Positions 10,218-19,216 of a DNA stretch of 64,000 bases are shown piece after piece. Position 1 is the stretch's first letter, and each line of letters opens with the position of its first letter. A program made the position numbers and the translations under genes. A model generated the notes under the pieces. The model saw only the letters and a program-made list of their open reading frames with translations, did no database searches and was not told the origin of the DNA. This DNA is from Catalinimonas alkaloidigena (lineage in GTDB: Bacteria > Bacteroidota > Bacteroidia > Cytophagales > Flexibacteraceae), in NCBI RefSeq assembly GCF_900100765.1, contig NZ_FNFO01000006.1:124001-188000 (forward strand), in the 5' to 3' direction.

Positions 10218-10514
10218 TCCGAACGTACGGTGCTTGCAAGCTGTCAACGGACGCCGTAGAGGGCGTGGCCTGCCGAATGCAGGTTGCTTCCCACTAGTGG
10301 CGGGTAGTCGGTAGCCTGCGGGGTCGCTCCGCGGTGTGGCACTTGTGCTGCCAGTCCGCCCGATGCCCCCGATGTTACTGGCCTCAGCCGTTGTAATCTG
10401 CGCACACGTACACTTCCTCCTGCCTTTTCTAGTTCAGAACGACCGAGGCGCCGCCCACCAACGGGTACGGCTGCCTGCGTCGCTTCTATTCTCCTACCCT
10501 TCTTTCAAAATTGT
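10218..10514. other. Intergenic stretch without a recognisable gene
   Basis: Roughly 300 bases. No convincing open frame, terminator or promoter consensus was found; several short GC-rich inverted repeats are present but none has a T run. Confidence 0.5.
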
Positions 10515-11465
10515 ATGAACCGACTTTCTACCTACTTTTTTACCCGGCGGGCTGTGGGCTACGCCGGACTTTTGCTGGTGCTTCCGTTTCTGGCAGTGGC
10601 ACAGACGCCTTCCGATGCCTGGATGATGAAACAGGGACAGGCCTGCCTCGCGCTGACCTACGACTACGGCGCTTTCGATCGCTACTGGGAGGGCACCTAC
10701 CTGCGGTCCAACGAAACCATCGCGACTGTTTCCCGCCAGACGGCAATGGGCATGGTGGCCCTCGGCCTCACGGATAAGCTGAATGCCTACGTGGGCGTGC
10801 CCTACATCCATACGCAATCGTCGGAGCCGAACGGCGGAAAATTCCAGGGTGCGTCGGGTTTTCAGGACCTGACGCTCGCACTGAAGTATGAATTCATCCG
10901 AAAAGTAATGGGCCCGGGCAAGCTTTCCCTGTTCGCGGCGGGGGGATACGCCGCGCCCATCTCCCGTTACCTCTCCGACTACCGACCCTACAGTCTGGGC
11001 AACGGCACCACCGAATGGAGCTTGCGCGGTATGGCGAACTACCGGTCCAACCTGGGCCTGTACGGACAAGCCATGGCCGGCTACTTAGCCCGGGGGCTGA
11101 CCAAAGCGGAGCGGGATTATTATTACAACAACGGCAGCTACTATACGGCCTGGATGGACGTTCCCAGCGCCTGGGAGTACAACCTGGCGGCGGGCATGTG
11201 GCTGATGAAGAATTCCCTGAAACTGGAAGTCGGTTACTACGCGCTACGCTCCACAAGCGGCGACGACATTCGCGCTTACAATGCGGCCCAGCCCACCAAC
11301 CGTGTTGACTTCAGTCAGGCGCGCTTTTCGGCGCAGTATTATTTCAAATCCGTCAAAGGACTAGGGCTGCTGGCGTATTCGTCGCAGGTCCTGGAGGGTC
11401 GCAACACCGGCAAACTCGCCCTGGTGGGCGGCGGCCTCACCTACCAGTTTCCCGTCTGGCAATAA
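10515..11465 (+). CDS. Outer-membrane beta-barrel protein (MetA/phenol-degradation-like)
   Basis: 316 residues with a long signal region (1-29, ending AVAQT). The remainder is a run of amphipathic strands with aromatic girdles (LALTYDYGAFDRYWEGTYL, LNAYVGVPYIHTQ, LTLALKYEFI, LSLFAAGGYAAPISRY). It closes with GGGLTYQFPVW, a C-terminal strand typical of outer-membrane barrels. The pattern resembles the MetA-pathway-of-phenol-degradation/transporter barrel group. Substrate unknown. It lies 19 bases upstream of the haloperoxidase-like lipoprotein gene, so the two are probably one operon. Confidence 0.75.
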   Translation: MNRLSTYFFTRRAVGYAGLLLVLPFLAVAQTPSDAWMMKQGQACLALTYDYGAFDRYWEGTYLRSNETIATVSRQTAMGMVALGLTDKLNAYVGVPYIHTQSSEPNGGKFQGASGFQDLTLALKYEFIRKVMGPGKLSLFAAGGYAAPISRYLSDYRPYSLGNGTTEWSLRGMANYRSNLGLYGQAMAGYLARGLTKAERDYYYNNGSYYTAWMDVPSAWEYNLAAGMWLMKNSLKLEVGYYALRSTSGDDIRAYNAAQPTNRVDFSQARFSAQYYFKSVKGLGLLAYSSQVLEGRNTGKLALVGGGLTYQFPVWQ

Positions 11466-11484
11466 TTCTCACCCCACAACTTCC

Positions 11485-13029
11485 ATGAAAACGCATCGTT
11501 CTCTATACACCCTTCTGGCAGGCAGTCTTTTGTTGATTTCGTCGTGCGAACAACCCGACCTGCCCCAGTACGCCGCCTATTCGGCGTACGAATTTGCCAC
11601 CCTCGATGAAGACGGAGGCTCCTGGCAACCCATCCTCCTGACCGATCCGGAACAGATTACGGTCGATGCCCCCGCCGCGGTGCAATCGGTCGCTTACCAG
11701 CAGGAACTGGCCGACCTGCACGCCACCATGGCAAACCTGAGCGACGCCCAACGAAATGCTGTGACGTACTGGACCAACAACCCGGTGGTCCGCTGGAACG
11801 AAATTGCGCTGGAACTCATCGCGAAATACAACCTGATTCCGGGTCCTAATGCCGACGGCACCTATACCCTTCCCAATCTGGCCTCGCCCGAAGGCCCTTC
11901 GCCTTTTCCGTTTGCACACCCGCCCTACGCCGTGCGGGCGCTGGCGTACCTCAGCGTGGCCCAGTGGGATGGTCTGATTACGGCCTGGCACTACAAATAC
12001 ACTTACCAGCGCCCCGCCCCGGCGCAAGTCGATCCTACCCTGCATTCGGCCTACGCCACGACGGCTCTGCCCGCTTATCCGTCGGAAGGGGCCGTGGTCG
12101 CGGTCGTCTCGCAAGCCGTATTGAGCGCCATGTTTCCGTTGGAGAAAGAGTACCTGCGGGCCAAAGCCCAGGAGCACCTGGAAAGTTTGCGGTGGGCCGG
12201 AGTCAACGTGGCGAGCGACATCACGGCCGGTCAGCACATCGGCACAGAAATCGCCACCCTCGCGCTGGAACGAGCCGCCACCGACGGGATGAAGTTCGCG
12301 CAGTGCTCGCGCGCCGTCTCCGACTCCATCGCGCAGGCGGCCTTCGACCGGTTCGGCTGGAAATGGGAAAACATCGAGGAACCGGCCCGTCCCGTTGGCC
12401 TGGCCCCGCTGCTGTGCAACGTCAAGATGTGGAACGTTCCGCACGTGACCGACGTACGACCAGGCCCGCCACCGGCTCCCGGCTCGGCCGAATACGAAGC
12501 CAACATCCGTGAACTGATCGACATTGCCGACCACCTGACCGTCGAACAACGGCGGATCGCCAACTTCTGGCAGGACGGGCTGGGCACGTACACACCGCCC
12601 GGCCACTGGAACAAGATTGCCAAAGATTTTGTGCTGCAGTACCGCCTGAACCCGCTGCGAACGGCCCGGACGTTTGCGTACCTCAACGAAGCGATGATGG
12701 ACGCGGGCGTGGCCTGCTGGGATGCCAAGTATTACTACCATTACCCGCGCCCCATCCAGCAGATTCCGGGCTTCAAGACCATTGCGGGCACACCCAATTT
12801 TCCCAGCTACACCTCCGGCCACAGTGTATTCTCTGCCGCGGGGGCCGAAGTGCTGGCCTACCTCTTTCCGCCCGAGGCCGACAAAGTTCGCAACTGGGCA
12901 CTGGAGGCGGCCATTTCGCGGGTGTACGGCGGAATTCACTACCGGTTCGATGCGGAAGTGGGTACCGACATGGGCATTGAAACCGCGGACTATACCCTGG
13001 CCAAAGCCCGCACCGACGGAGCCGACTAA
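11485..13029 (+). CDS. Vanadium-dependent haloperoxidase / PAP2-type lipoprotein
   Basis: 514 residues. The lipoprotein signal ends LISSC (Cys at about residue 21). The C-terminal third carries the PAP2/vanadium-haloperoxidase site in order: K..RP in WDAKYYYHYPRP (about 410-419), PSYTSGH (about 440-446) and SRVYGGIHY (about 477-485). These Lys, Arg, Ser-Gly-His and Arg-His residues bind vanadate or phosphate. The large N-terminal helical domain (DAQRNAVTYWTNNPVVRWNE and a repeat-like AYLSVAQWDGLITAWHYKY) fits the haloperoxidase family better than simple PAP2 phosphatases. Whether it halogenates substrates or acts as a phosphatase cannot be told from sequence. It is cotranscribed with the upstream barrel protein. 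Confidence 0.9.
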   Translation: MKTHRSLYTLLAGSLLLISSCEQPDLPQYAAYSAYEFATLDEDGGSWQPILLTDPEQITVDAPAAVQSVAYQQELADLHATMANLSDAQRNAVTYWTNNPVVRWNEIALELIAKYNLIPGPNADGTYTLPNLASPEGPSPFPFAHPPYAVRALAYLSVAQWDGLITAWHYKYTYQRPAPAQVDPTLHSAYATTALPAYPSEGAVVAVVSQAVLSAMFPLEKEYLRAKAQEHLESLRWAGVNVASDITAGQHIGTEIATLALERAATDGMKFAQCSRAVSDSIAQAAFDRFGWKWENIEEPARPVGLAPLLCNVKMWNVPHVTDVRPGPPPAPGSAEYEANIRELIDIADHLTVEQRRIANFWQDGLGTYTPPGHWNKIAKDFVLQYRLNPLRTARTFAYLNEAMMDAGVACWDAKYYYHYPRPIQQIPGFKTIAGTPNFPSYTSGHSVFSAAGAEVLAYLFPPEADKVRNWALEAAISRVYGGIHYRFDAEVGTDMGIETADYTLAKARTDGAD

Positions 13030-13037
13030 ACACCAAC

Positions 13038-13087
13038 AAGCCGTTTCCCGGGAAGCTTCCAACCGCTCGGGGAACGGCTTTACTTTG
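13038..13087 (+). terminator. Terminator after haloperoxidase-like gene
   Basis: AAGCCGTTTCCC (13038-13049) pairs with GGGGAACGGCTT (13069-13080), followed by a T-rich tail. It lies 8 bases beyond the stop codon. Confidence 0.7.
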
Positions 13088-13375
13088 CTTTTCGACCGAC
13101 GGCGCACGCTACCCAAGGCAGCGGATGATCCAAGAAGTTCGTGAGGAAGGTGGAGACGAAGGCGGCCGATGCACCAAAGGCTATGGGGTTCACTGGCGTG
13201 TAACGTTTACCCCGTATCATGACAGGATTCTCAAAAAAATCCGTTCGTATCGTAGATTTTACCACAGCGCGTTACAGAAAAAGGAAAGGAGGCTGAACTC
13301 ACAAAAACCGCCCCCTTTCTTCTCAACATGCGATTCAACTGTTAGTAGAGTGCAAGATTACACGCGGTCTTTTAT
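13088..13375. other. Intergenic stretch without a supported gene
   Basis: Short open frames occur on both strands but neither shows family-like sequence or start context. The segment is more A/T-rich than its neighbours. No repeat or RNA structure stood out. Confidence 0.4.
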
Positions 13376-13648
13376 CTAAAACGGTGGCTTTCCGACCAAT
13401 TCCGACACGCGTAAGTTTTGCGCCATTCCCGTCTCTTTTTCAATAGGGAGGCGGAGCACCGGCGAACGCCTTTTGGTTAGTTCGGCCTGGCGGTGTTTCC
13501 ATTGGTAATTGGCAGCGGGCGAAAAAAACCAGCTCCGCCACCAAGGCAATCTGCGTTGGCAGACCTGCCGAAAGGCCCAGTCGTAGGCCGTTGTGCTTTC
13601 CCAGAAGAGCCTTGCTTCCCGGGGGTGCCTTCTTTTCTTACGTTCCAT
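13376..13648 (-). CDS. Doubtful small Arg/Trp-rich protein
   Basis: An open frame of 90 residues starting 14 bases after the stop of the receiver gene on the same strand, so it could be the second gene of that unit. Composition is odd (six Trp, many Arg/Lys, PWWRSWFFSPAANYQW), and I recognise no family. An overlapping open frame exists on the other strand. It is listed because of its position and may be a chance frame in GC-rich DNA. Confidence 0.3.
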   Translation of the reverse strand: MERKKRRHPREARLFWESTTAYDWAFRQVCQRRLPWWRSWFFSPAANYQWKHRQAELTKRRSPVLRLPIEKETGMAQNLRVSELVGKPPF

Positions 13649-13662
13649 ACCCGATTGAGGGT

Positions 13663-14115
13663 CTACCGACGGGATAAGAAGGGAAAGGTACGATGGCCGC
13701 CTTCGTCTTCCTCCGCCTGCGCTGCGGCCAGCAACACAGTAGAGAGCCGTCCCGGCGAGAACGGCTTACTCAGGTAGCCGGTGATGTAGTCTTCCCAACC
13801 GGACTGCCGCCGTACCGGCCGTTGGGTAGAAGCGGTCACCAGAAAAAACAGCGGCACGTGGGGATAATGGCCCACCAGCTTGCCGTACCGCTTCAGAAAC
13901 TGCCGGTCTTCGTCGCGACTCTCCGGCAGAAGGCCCGCAAAAACCAGATCGGGCAGGGCGTCTGCTCCCTGTTCCACACGCTCCAGGTGTTCCAGTGCCG
14001 ACTTCGTGCGCCGAAGCGCGACGATGGCGCCGACTTCGTGGAAACGCTCCAGCAGGCGACGTGTAATGAGTTGATGAATTTCGTCGTCGTCGATAATCCA
14101 GATGGTATCAATCAT
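13663..14115 (-). CDS. Degenerate response-regulator receiver protein
   Basis: 150 residues, a stand-alone CheY-like receiver with no output domain. The acidic pocket is present (WIIDDDEIH, D9-D11), as are the switch Thr (FFLVTAS) and the conserved Lys (YLSKPF, about residue 116). At the phosphoacceptor position the usual FLDINMP is replaced by FAGLLPE, so the Asp is Gly. I checked this on the reverse complement of 13931-13966. The protein therefore probably cannot be phosphorylated in the normal way and may act as a constitutive or protein-protein partner. No histidine kinase lies nearby. The sequence after residue 125 is charged and short. Confidence 0.85.
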   Translation of the reverse strand: MIDTIWIIDDDEIHQLITRRLLERFHEVGAIVALRRTKSALEHLERVEQGADALPDLVFAGLLPESRDEDRQFLKRYGKLVGHYPHVPLFFLVTASTQRPVRRQSGWEDYITGYLSKPFSPGRLSTVLLAAAQAEEDEGGHRTFPFLSRR

Positions 14116-14229
14116 ACGCTATGGGAGCGGAACGGTGGCCTCGCCTGGGGCGGCACGTTCCGCACCGATTTAGAATAAAAAATATAGAGTGATTCTTATA
14201 AGTAAGATGGAGCAAGCGGACCACACCGA

Positions 14230-14910
14230 TCATTCCACTTTCCATTTGCCTTGCCCGAGCACTTCCAGCGAAGAATAAATGCGGTAGTGATACAGACCGG
14301 GTGTAAAGTGTTCCCGGGGCACGATCACCTGCGCATCCTGCAAGGCGATGGTACAAACGTGCCGCCCGTGGAGGTCGTGAAACGAAATCCAGAACGGCGT
14401 CTCCGGTAACGAAGCCCGAATGGTCAGCGGCTGGCACCCGCTCCAGGGGTTGGGCGACAGCGTCAGATCCTGCAGGGCTACGTACGCGGTCACGGGCCGA
14501 CTAAACGACGAAGACGCGCTCGGCTGCACAATTCTCAGCCGATAATAGGAGCGCCCCGCCCACGGATGGCGGTCGGTGGTTTGGTACGTCGCTCCCGCCT
14601 GCGGTTTATCCTGACACCGTACTTCCATGACCGGATCGTACTGCAGCCCATCCTGCGAACGCTCCAGCACAAAGTGGCTGAGACGCACACGCGGCGGCGT
14701 TGCCCAGGTCAGCCGTACCTCTTTTCCATCGGTACGTGCCTGGAAATTCGTTACACTGGCGACCACATCGGACAGAAGGGTCAGCGTCTGCGCTCCGACC
14801 AGCGAGGCGGCGGCAGTTTCAGGTACGTGTTGTGCATGGGTGGAAAAAGTTAGGTTGAGGTTAAAAAAAAGCGTAAAAGTGGTGGCCTTTACCAGCAAAA
14901 GGCGTTTCAT
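14230..14910 (-). CDS. T9SS-sorted exported protein with Fn3-like domain
   Basis: 226 residues. Signal peptide about 1-26 (ending THAQ). Residues about 48-140 look like a fibronectin type III-like fold (VTNFQARTDGKEVRLTWAT, then FVLERSQDGLQYDPV, YYRLRIVQ). The C-terminal 75 residues fit the T9SS type A sorting domain: LSPNPW, then ISFHDLHGRHV, then PGLYHYRIYSS and the final GKWKVE. Such proteins cross the outer membrane through the PorSS machinery and are secreted or surface-anchored. There is almost nothing besides the Fn3 and the tail, so it may be a small adhesin or structural protein. A -7 element lies 56 bases upstream. Confidence 0.85.
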   Translation of the reverse strand: MKRLLLVKATTFTLFFNLNLTFSTHAQHVPETAAASLVGAQTLTLLSDVVASVTNFQARTDGKEVRLTWATPPRVRLSHFVLERSQDGLQYDPVMEVRCQDKPQAGATYQTTDRHPWAGRSYYRLRIVQPSASSSFSRPVTAYVALQDLTLSPNPWSGCQPLTIRASLPETPFWISFHDLHGRHVCTIALQDAQVIVPREHFTPGLYHYRIYSSLEVLGQGKWKVE

Positions 14911-15475
14911 AAAGACAAGAACTACTTTATTAAAAACTAAAAAATCGAATAAGCTCCCAGTGGCACAAAACTAGGGAGACAACAGAACGTAGCGCTACCT
15001 TTCCCGGCAGCTTTGTGTGGAAGTAATAAAAGCGTGGAATGTTAACGAATAAGCACAGCGCGATTGTGGGCATTCGCTCTGATTTCACCCGACAGGCCGA
15101 AATTGCAGCTGATGTTACCTTGAAGCATGATGTACTAAATTGACCCGATAGAACATATGAACATAGCTATCTATTTTTTTAGTCGAAAAAGCAATGTATC
15201 TATCTCTATCAGAGGATTTTACTGTATATCCGCAGTACAGGCGGCAATTGCCGGTCCGGCCGTGACCGTGTCCTGTTGGTCTTACCCTACCTCGGGTTGG
15301 TGGGGCTAACCGGGGCAAGTACCCGCCCGGATGCGACTTTCTTCCCCAAGCGTCCTGCGCTTCCTCGCGTAGGCACCACGGAACGCAGTCAGGCGTTTCT
15401 TTTGCACAAAAAGTTTCTAACTTGGGGAAGTCGATCGACACGTAACCTCCACACACCCACCTAACTTAACTTTTT
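14911..15475. other. Long intergenic region between divergent genes
   Basis: 565 bases separating the T9SS protein (minus) and the oxidoreductase (plus). The centre (15110-15240) is clearly AT-rich against its surroundings. It holds promoter material for both genes, including TAGTTTTG at 14966-14973 on the minus strand and TAACTTGG near 15417 on the plus strand. I see no gene in it. Confidence 0.5.
14966..14973 (-). promoter_or_regulatory. Putative -7 element for the T9SS protein gene
   Basis: It reads TAGTTTTG on the minus strand, a perfect TAnnTTTG match 56 bases before the ATG. No good -33 partner is visible. Confidence 0.45.
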
Positions 15476-16573
15476 ATGGCAACCCGTCGTGATACGCTCA
15501 AAACCCTGGGCTGGGCCACCGGCCTCGCGCTGCTGTCTCCGCTCCCTGCCCTTTCCTTTCCCCAGGCTCCCCGGAAAGAGCGACTGGGCGTAGCCTTGGT
15601 CGGATTGGGGTATTACAGCACCGATCTGCTGGCGCCTGCCTTGCAAATGACCAAGCATTGTTATTTGGCGGGCATCGTTACCGGAACGCCGGCCAAAGCC
15701 AAAGACTGGCAGGCCAAATACCGCATTCCGGCCAAAAACATCTACAACTACGAAACGTTCGACAGCATCCGCGACAATCCTGACATCGACGTGGTCTACG
15801 TGGTGCTGCCCCCCTCCATGCACCGGGAATACGTAGAGCGGGCGGCGGCCGCCAAGAAACAGGTCTGGTGCGAAAAGCCCATGTCCGTTTCGGTGGCCGA
15901 TTGCCAGGCCATGATCGACGCCTGCCGTACCCACGGAGTCGGCCTGTCCATCGGCTATCGCTGCCAGCACGAACCCAACACCCTTGCGTTTCAGGAAATT
16001 GTGGCGAAGCAAAAGCTGGGCAAGGTGCGCTCCGTCGATTGCGCCGCCGGCTACCGGGAAGGACGCACCGACCACTGGAAACAAAAGAAAGAGATGGGGG
16101 GCGGGGTGATTTACGACATGGGCGTGTATGCCATTCAGGGCGCGCGGCTCGGCACAGGCATGGAGCCGGTGGCCGTCCGGTCTGCCCGCGTCTGGGCCGA
16201 ACGTCCGGAGATTTACAAGAATGGTTTGGGCGAAGTGGTGGAAGCGACGTTGGAATTTCCCAACGGCGTAACAGGTACGATCAAGACCAGCTTCTTCGAG
16301 AACATGAACCACCTGACCATCCGCTGTGCGCAAGGCGATATTGAGATGTCGCCGTTTCAGGCGTACGCTGGAAATCAGGGAAAAAGCCCCCTCGGTCCGA
16401 TCAACTTTCCGTACGAAATCCCCTGGCAACAGGCCAACCAGATGGACCAGGATGCACTGGCCCTTATGGGCAACAAGCCGCTGCGGGTGCCCGGCGAAGA
16501 AGGGCTGCGCGACCTGCGGGTGATCGAAGCGATTCTGGCAAGCGCCTCTTCCGGAAAACGGGTCACGGTTTAG
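15476..16573 (+). CDS. Exported Gfo/Idh/MocA oxidoreductase (glucose-fructose oxidoreductase type)
   Basis: 365 residues. The N-terminus ATRRDTLKTLGWATGLALL is a twin-arginine signal, so the folded enzyme with bound NAD(P) is likely exported. The Rossmann motif is VGLGYYS (from residue 42) and the family signature CEKP is at 132-135. The substrate-side motif reads GGGVIYDMGVYAIQGAR, with Tyr where many relatives have His, as in Zymomonas glucose-fructose oxidoreductase. Expected activity is oxidation and reduction of sugars with a tightly held cofactor. It ends close to a convergent MFS gene; the substrate is unknown. Confidence 0.9.
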   Translation: MATRRDTLKTLGWATGLALLSPLPALSFPQAPRKERLGVALVGLGYYSTDLLAPALQMTKHCYLAGIVTGTPAKAKDWQAKYRIPAKNIYNYETFDSIRDNPDIDVVYVVLPPSMHREYVERAAAAKKQVWCEKPMSVSVADCQAMIDACRTHGVGLSIGYRCQHEPNTLAFQEIVAKQKLGKVRSVDCAAGYREGRTDHWKQKKEMGGGVIYDMGVYAIQGARLGTGMEPVAVRSARVWAERPEIYKNGLGEVVEATLEFPNGVTGTIKTSFFENMNHLTIRCAQGDIEMSPFQAYAGNQGKSPLGPINFPYEIPWQQANQMDQDALALMGNKPLRVPGEEGLRDLRVIEAILASASSGKRVTV

Positions 16574-16624
16574 CGACCCGCGACGGCCTCCAGACCAGAG
16601 AACCGGCGAGGCGGCATCGCGCGC

Positions 16625-17875
16625 TCAGGCAGTGGCCCACTCGGGCGTACCGGTGGTCGCGCACGACATGCGGTGGCGGATCCAACCTGCCGACAACAGC
16701 GTCAGTCCGGCTACCGCTCCCATGGCTGCCTCGGGACCGGCGTTGTCAGCCAGCAATCCCGTCAACAAAGCGCCCACTGCGTACCCCAGGTCGCGCCAGA
16801 ACCGAAAGATGCCCAGGCTCTCGGCCCGCTGCGTCGGGTGCGTATCGGCCGCAATGGCCGCCAGAAAGGTCGGGTAGACCAGTGCCGTTCCCAGGCCCAG
16901 CACCACAGCCACGGCGCTGACCTGCGGGAGGGACCAAGCCCAGGGCAGCGCCAGCAGCGCAAGGCCTTGCAGCGACATGCCCCAGAACAGCAGGTTTTTC
17001 TTGCAAAACACATCCGCCAGGGCGCCTGTCACCAGTTGTCCCACGCCCCATACCGCCGGATAAACCGCCACCATGAAGCCGATTTCGGTCAGCGAAAACC
17101 CGCGTTGTGCCAGCACCACGGGCAGCAGGCCCCACACCATGCCGTCGTTCAGGTTATTGACCAGGCCGGCCTGAGTCACGGCACCCAGGTTCGGATGTCG
17201 CCAGGTAGTTTCCCGGAAAATCCGGTTCAGGTGGGGCAGTTGCGTCTTGGCTCCCTCTTGCCGCACGTGCGCCGTGGTATCCTGCACCAACCCGATGCTG
17301 GCCAGTAGCCCGAGTACCGCCAACCCCAACCCCACCACAAACGGATAAGGCCGCAGGCCGTACGTGGAAGCCAGCCAGCCGGTCGCAAGGGCCACGGCCG
17401 CAATGGCGATATAACCGGCAAACTCGTTGATGCCCATCGCGATGCCCCGGTGTTTTTCTCCTACCAGATCGATTTTCATCACCACGGTGGTCGACCAGCA
17501 CAGTCCCTGCTGGATGCCCAGCAGCACGTTGGCCACGATGACCCACCCCCAGTGCGGTGCCCACATCAGCAACAACGGCACGGGCAATCCCACCCACCAG
17601 CCGTAAACCAACAGACGTTTCCGGCCGATGCGGTTGGCCACCGTACCGGCTACGTAATTGGTCAGCGCCTTGGTCACTCCAAAGACCAGGATAAACGACA
17701 ACAGTGCCGTCGGGGCCACCACGCCGAAGGCCTGCGCGGCCAGCGGCGGCAGAATGCTCCGCTCCAGCCCGACCATGCCGCCGACAAAGCCGTTGATCAA
17801 TACCAATAGCAGAAACTGCCCGAGGTTTTCCCGAAGCCCCCATTGCACCGGTGCGGCGCTACGCTTTCCTTTCAT
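16625..17875 (-). CDS. MFS transporter
   Basis: 416 residues with twelve predicted helices. The loop between helices 2 and 3 reads VANRIGRKRLLVYG, matching the MFS motif A pattern. A second, weaker copy (LADVFCKKNLLFWG) lies between helices 8 and 9. No signal peptide and no fused domain. Drug or small-metabolite export is the usual role of this type, but no substrate-specific feature can be seen. The gene converges on the oxidoreductase with a 51-base gap. Confidence 0.9.
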   Translation of the reverse strand: MKGKRSAAPVQWGLRENLGQFLLLVLINGFVGGMVGLERSILPPLAAQAFGVVAPTALLSFILVFGVTKALTNYVAGTVANRIGRKRLLVYGWWVGLPVPLLLMWAPHWGWVIVANVLLGIQQGLCWSTTVVMKIDLVGEKHRGIAMGINEFAGYIAIAAVALATGWLASTYGLRPYPFVVGLGLAVLGLLASIGLVQDTTAHVRQEGAKTQLPHLNRIFRETTWRHPNLGAVTQAGLVNNLNDGMVWGLLPVVLAQRGFSLTEIGFMVAVYPAVWGVGQLVTGALADVFCKKNLLFWGMSLQGLALLALPWAWSLPQVSAVAVVLGLGTALVYPTFLAAIAADTHPTQRAESLGIFRFWRDLGYAVGALLTGLLADNAGPEAAMGAVAGLTLLSAGWIRHRMSCATTGTPEWATA

Positions 17876-18280
17876 CCATTCTGCTCCTTAACTCTAAATT
17901 TTTTCGGGACATACATCGACCGTGATGCCTTCTTCCTACACGAGCGCCGGGTTCCTTCCAACGCAATCGCAATCGCCACTGCACCAGCACAGTGGGTTCG
18001 ACGCACGCAGCACCATCGCCTCCACCGCTATGCGCTCCTCAGCGGTAGCTACGGTGGAAGCCCTTAAAGTCGAATACATCAGTCAATCCAGTATTGGGCG
18101 AAATGCCCTTCCGGGGTACGACTATCCAACTTCAAAAGAACATGTACATGAGGACTCCCCTGGTGACTTAGGTTACTTAAGCGTTGCGCAAGCCGCAATC
18201 ATCCAGGACAAAGGGCCCTCGATGGAAATTCTGGAGGGCGCATTTGCATTTTCAGCCATCGAATTCCATATTGCATCACT
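17876..18280. other. Intergenic region upstream of the heme operon
   Basis: About 400 bases between the MFS gene and the hmuT operator. A 126-codon open frame (17922-18302) has no family character and would overlap the operator, so I reject it. The region presumably holds upstream regulatory DNA for both divergent units. No riboswitch-like structure was recognised. Confidence 0.45.
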
Positions 18281-18299
18281 ATTTAGATTTAATCTAAAT
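18281..18299 (+). promoter_or_regulatory. Candidate metal-repressor operator upstream of hmuT
   Basis: ATTTAGATTTAATCTAAAT is a perfect 9+1+9 palindrome ending 14 bases before the hmuT ATG. Matching near-palindromes sit 14-16 bases before two other iron-related start codons in this window (30979-30997 and 32951-32969). The shape TTTAGATTnAATCTAAA recalls DtxR/MntR- and Fur-type boxes. Which repressor binds is inference. Confidence 0.7.
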
Positions 18300-18313
18300 T
18301 AAAACAACATCCT

Positions 18314-19213
18314 ATGCATCGCCTCCTTGCGCTCTCTTTTGTAGCCAGTATCCTATTTGCTTCCTGTCAACCTTCCTCTCCCGATGGCACTGCCACGGGC
18401 GCGCCCGACTCGGTAGCAGTACCGATGCGCATGGTCACGGTAGGCGGCACAATTACGGAACTGGTATACGCTCTGGGGCTGGGCGACCGCATCGTCGCGA
18501 CCGACCGCACGAGTGTGTATCCCGCTGCGATGCAGGGCTTACCCTCGGTCGGACATCCCGGCAACATCGCAGCAGAGGGCATTCTCTCCGAAAATCCTGA
18601 CCTGATCATTGTGGCGAACGATGCAGCGCCCGACGACGTGCTCACGCAACTGGAATCGACCCAGACGCCGGTGTGGGTGGTGGAAAACGAAAACACGGTA
18701 GCAAGCACCAAAGCCATGATCTGTACCCTGGCCGAACGGCTGGACCGCCGTGCGCAGGGCGATTCGCTCCTAGCGCAACTAGACCGTGATCTGGCAGAAG
18801 CGAAGGCACGCGTGGCGCAGGCAACCACCGTTCCGAAAGTGCTGTTCATCTACGCCCGAGGGCGGGGCACGATGCAGGTGGGGGGACGCGGCACCTTCGC
18901 CGAAACCCTGGTCCAGCTGGCAGGCGGCACCCTGGCCACGCCCGATCTTGAGCAGTTTAAACCGTTAAATACGGAAGCACTGGTCGCGGCCAATCCCGAT
19001 TACCTTCTGTTTTTCGAGTCGGGACTGGAAAGCCTGGGGGGCGTAGAAGGCGTGCAGTCGCTGCCCGGTGTCGCACAAACTACCGCGGGGCAACAAGGGC
19101 AGATTATCGCCATGGACGGCCTGCTGCTTTCCGGTTTTGGGCCGCGCCTGGGGCAAGCCGTGTTGCAGTTGTCCGAACGCATTCATCCGGGGTCCCGCAC
19201 CGCCCAACGATAA
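18314..19213 (+). CDS. hmuT: Heme ABC transporter substrate-binding lipoprotein
   Basis: 299 residues. Lipoprotein signal ending FASC (Cys18). The body is a class III periplasmic binding fold like HmuT/BtuF/FhuD: VTVGGTITELVYALGLGDRIVATD at the start, VGHPGNIAAEGILSENPDLIIV in the first lobe, and a connecting helix (DSLLAQLDRDLAEAKARVAQ) leading to the second lobe. Together with the FecCD permease, the ATPase and a HemS-type protein downstream, heme is the best guess for its cargo. It is the first gene of hmuTUVS, with only 3 bases before hmuU, and its start is 14 bases after the operator palindrome. Confidence 0.9.
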   Translation: MHRLLALSFVASILFASCQPSSPDGTATGAPDSVAVPMRMVTVGGTITELVYALGLGDRIVATDRTSVYPAAMQGLPSVGHPGNIAAEGILSENPDLIIVANDAAPDDVLTQLESTQTPVWVVENENTVASTKAMICTLAERLDRRAQGDSLLAQLDRDLAEAKARVAQATTVPKVLFIYARGRGTMQVGGRGTFAETLVQLAGGTLATPDLEQFKPLNTEALVAANPDYLLFFESGLESLGGVEGVQSLPGVAQTTAGQQGQIIAMDGLLLSGFGPRLGQAVLQLSERIHPGSRTAQR

Positions 19214-19216
19214 CTC

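Noticed and set aside
15115-15456. A 113-codon minus-strand frame in the long gap before the oxidoreductase
   Set aside because: It lies in promoter DNA, is rich in unusual residues and has no recognisable fold.
17922-18302. A 126-codon frame before hmuT
   Set aside because: It would cover the operator palindrome and has no family-like sequence.
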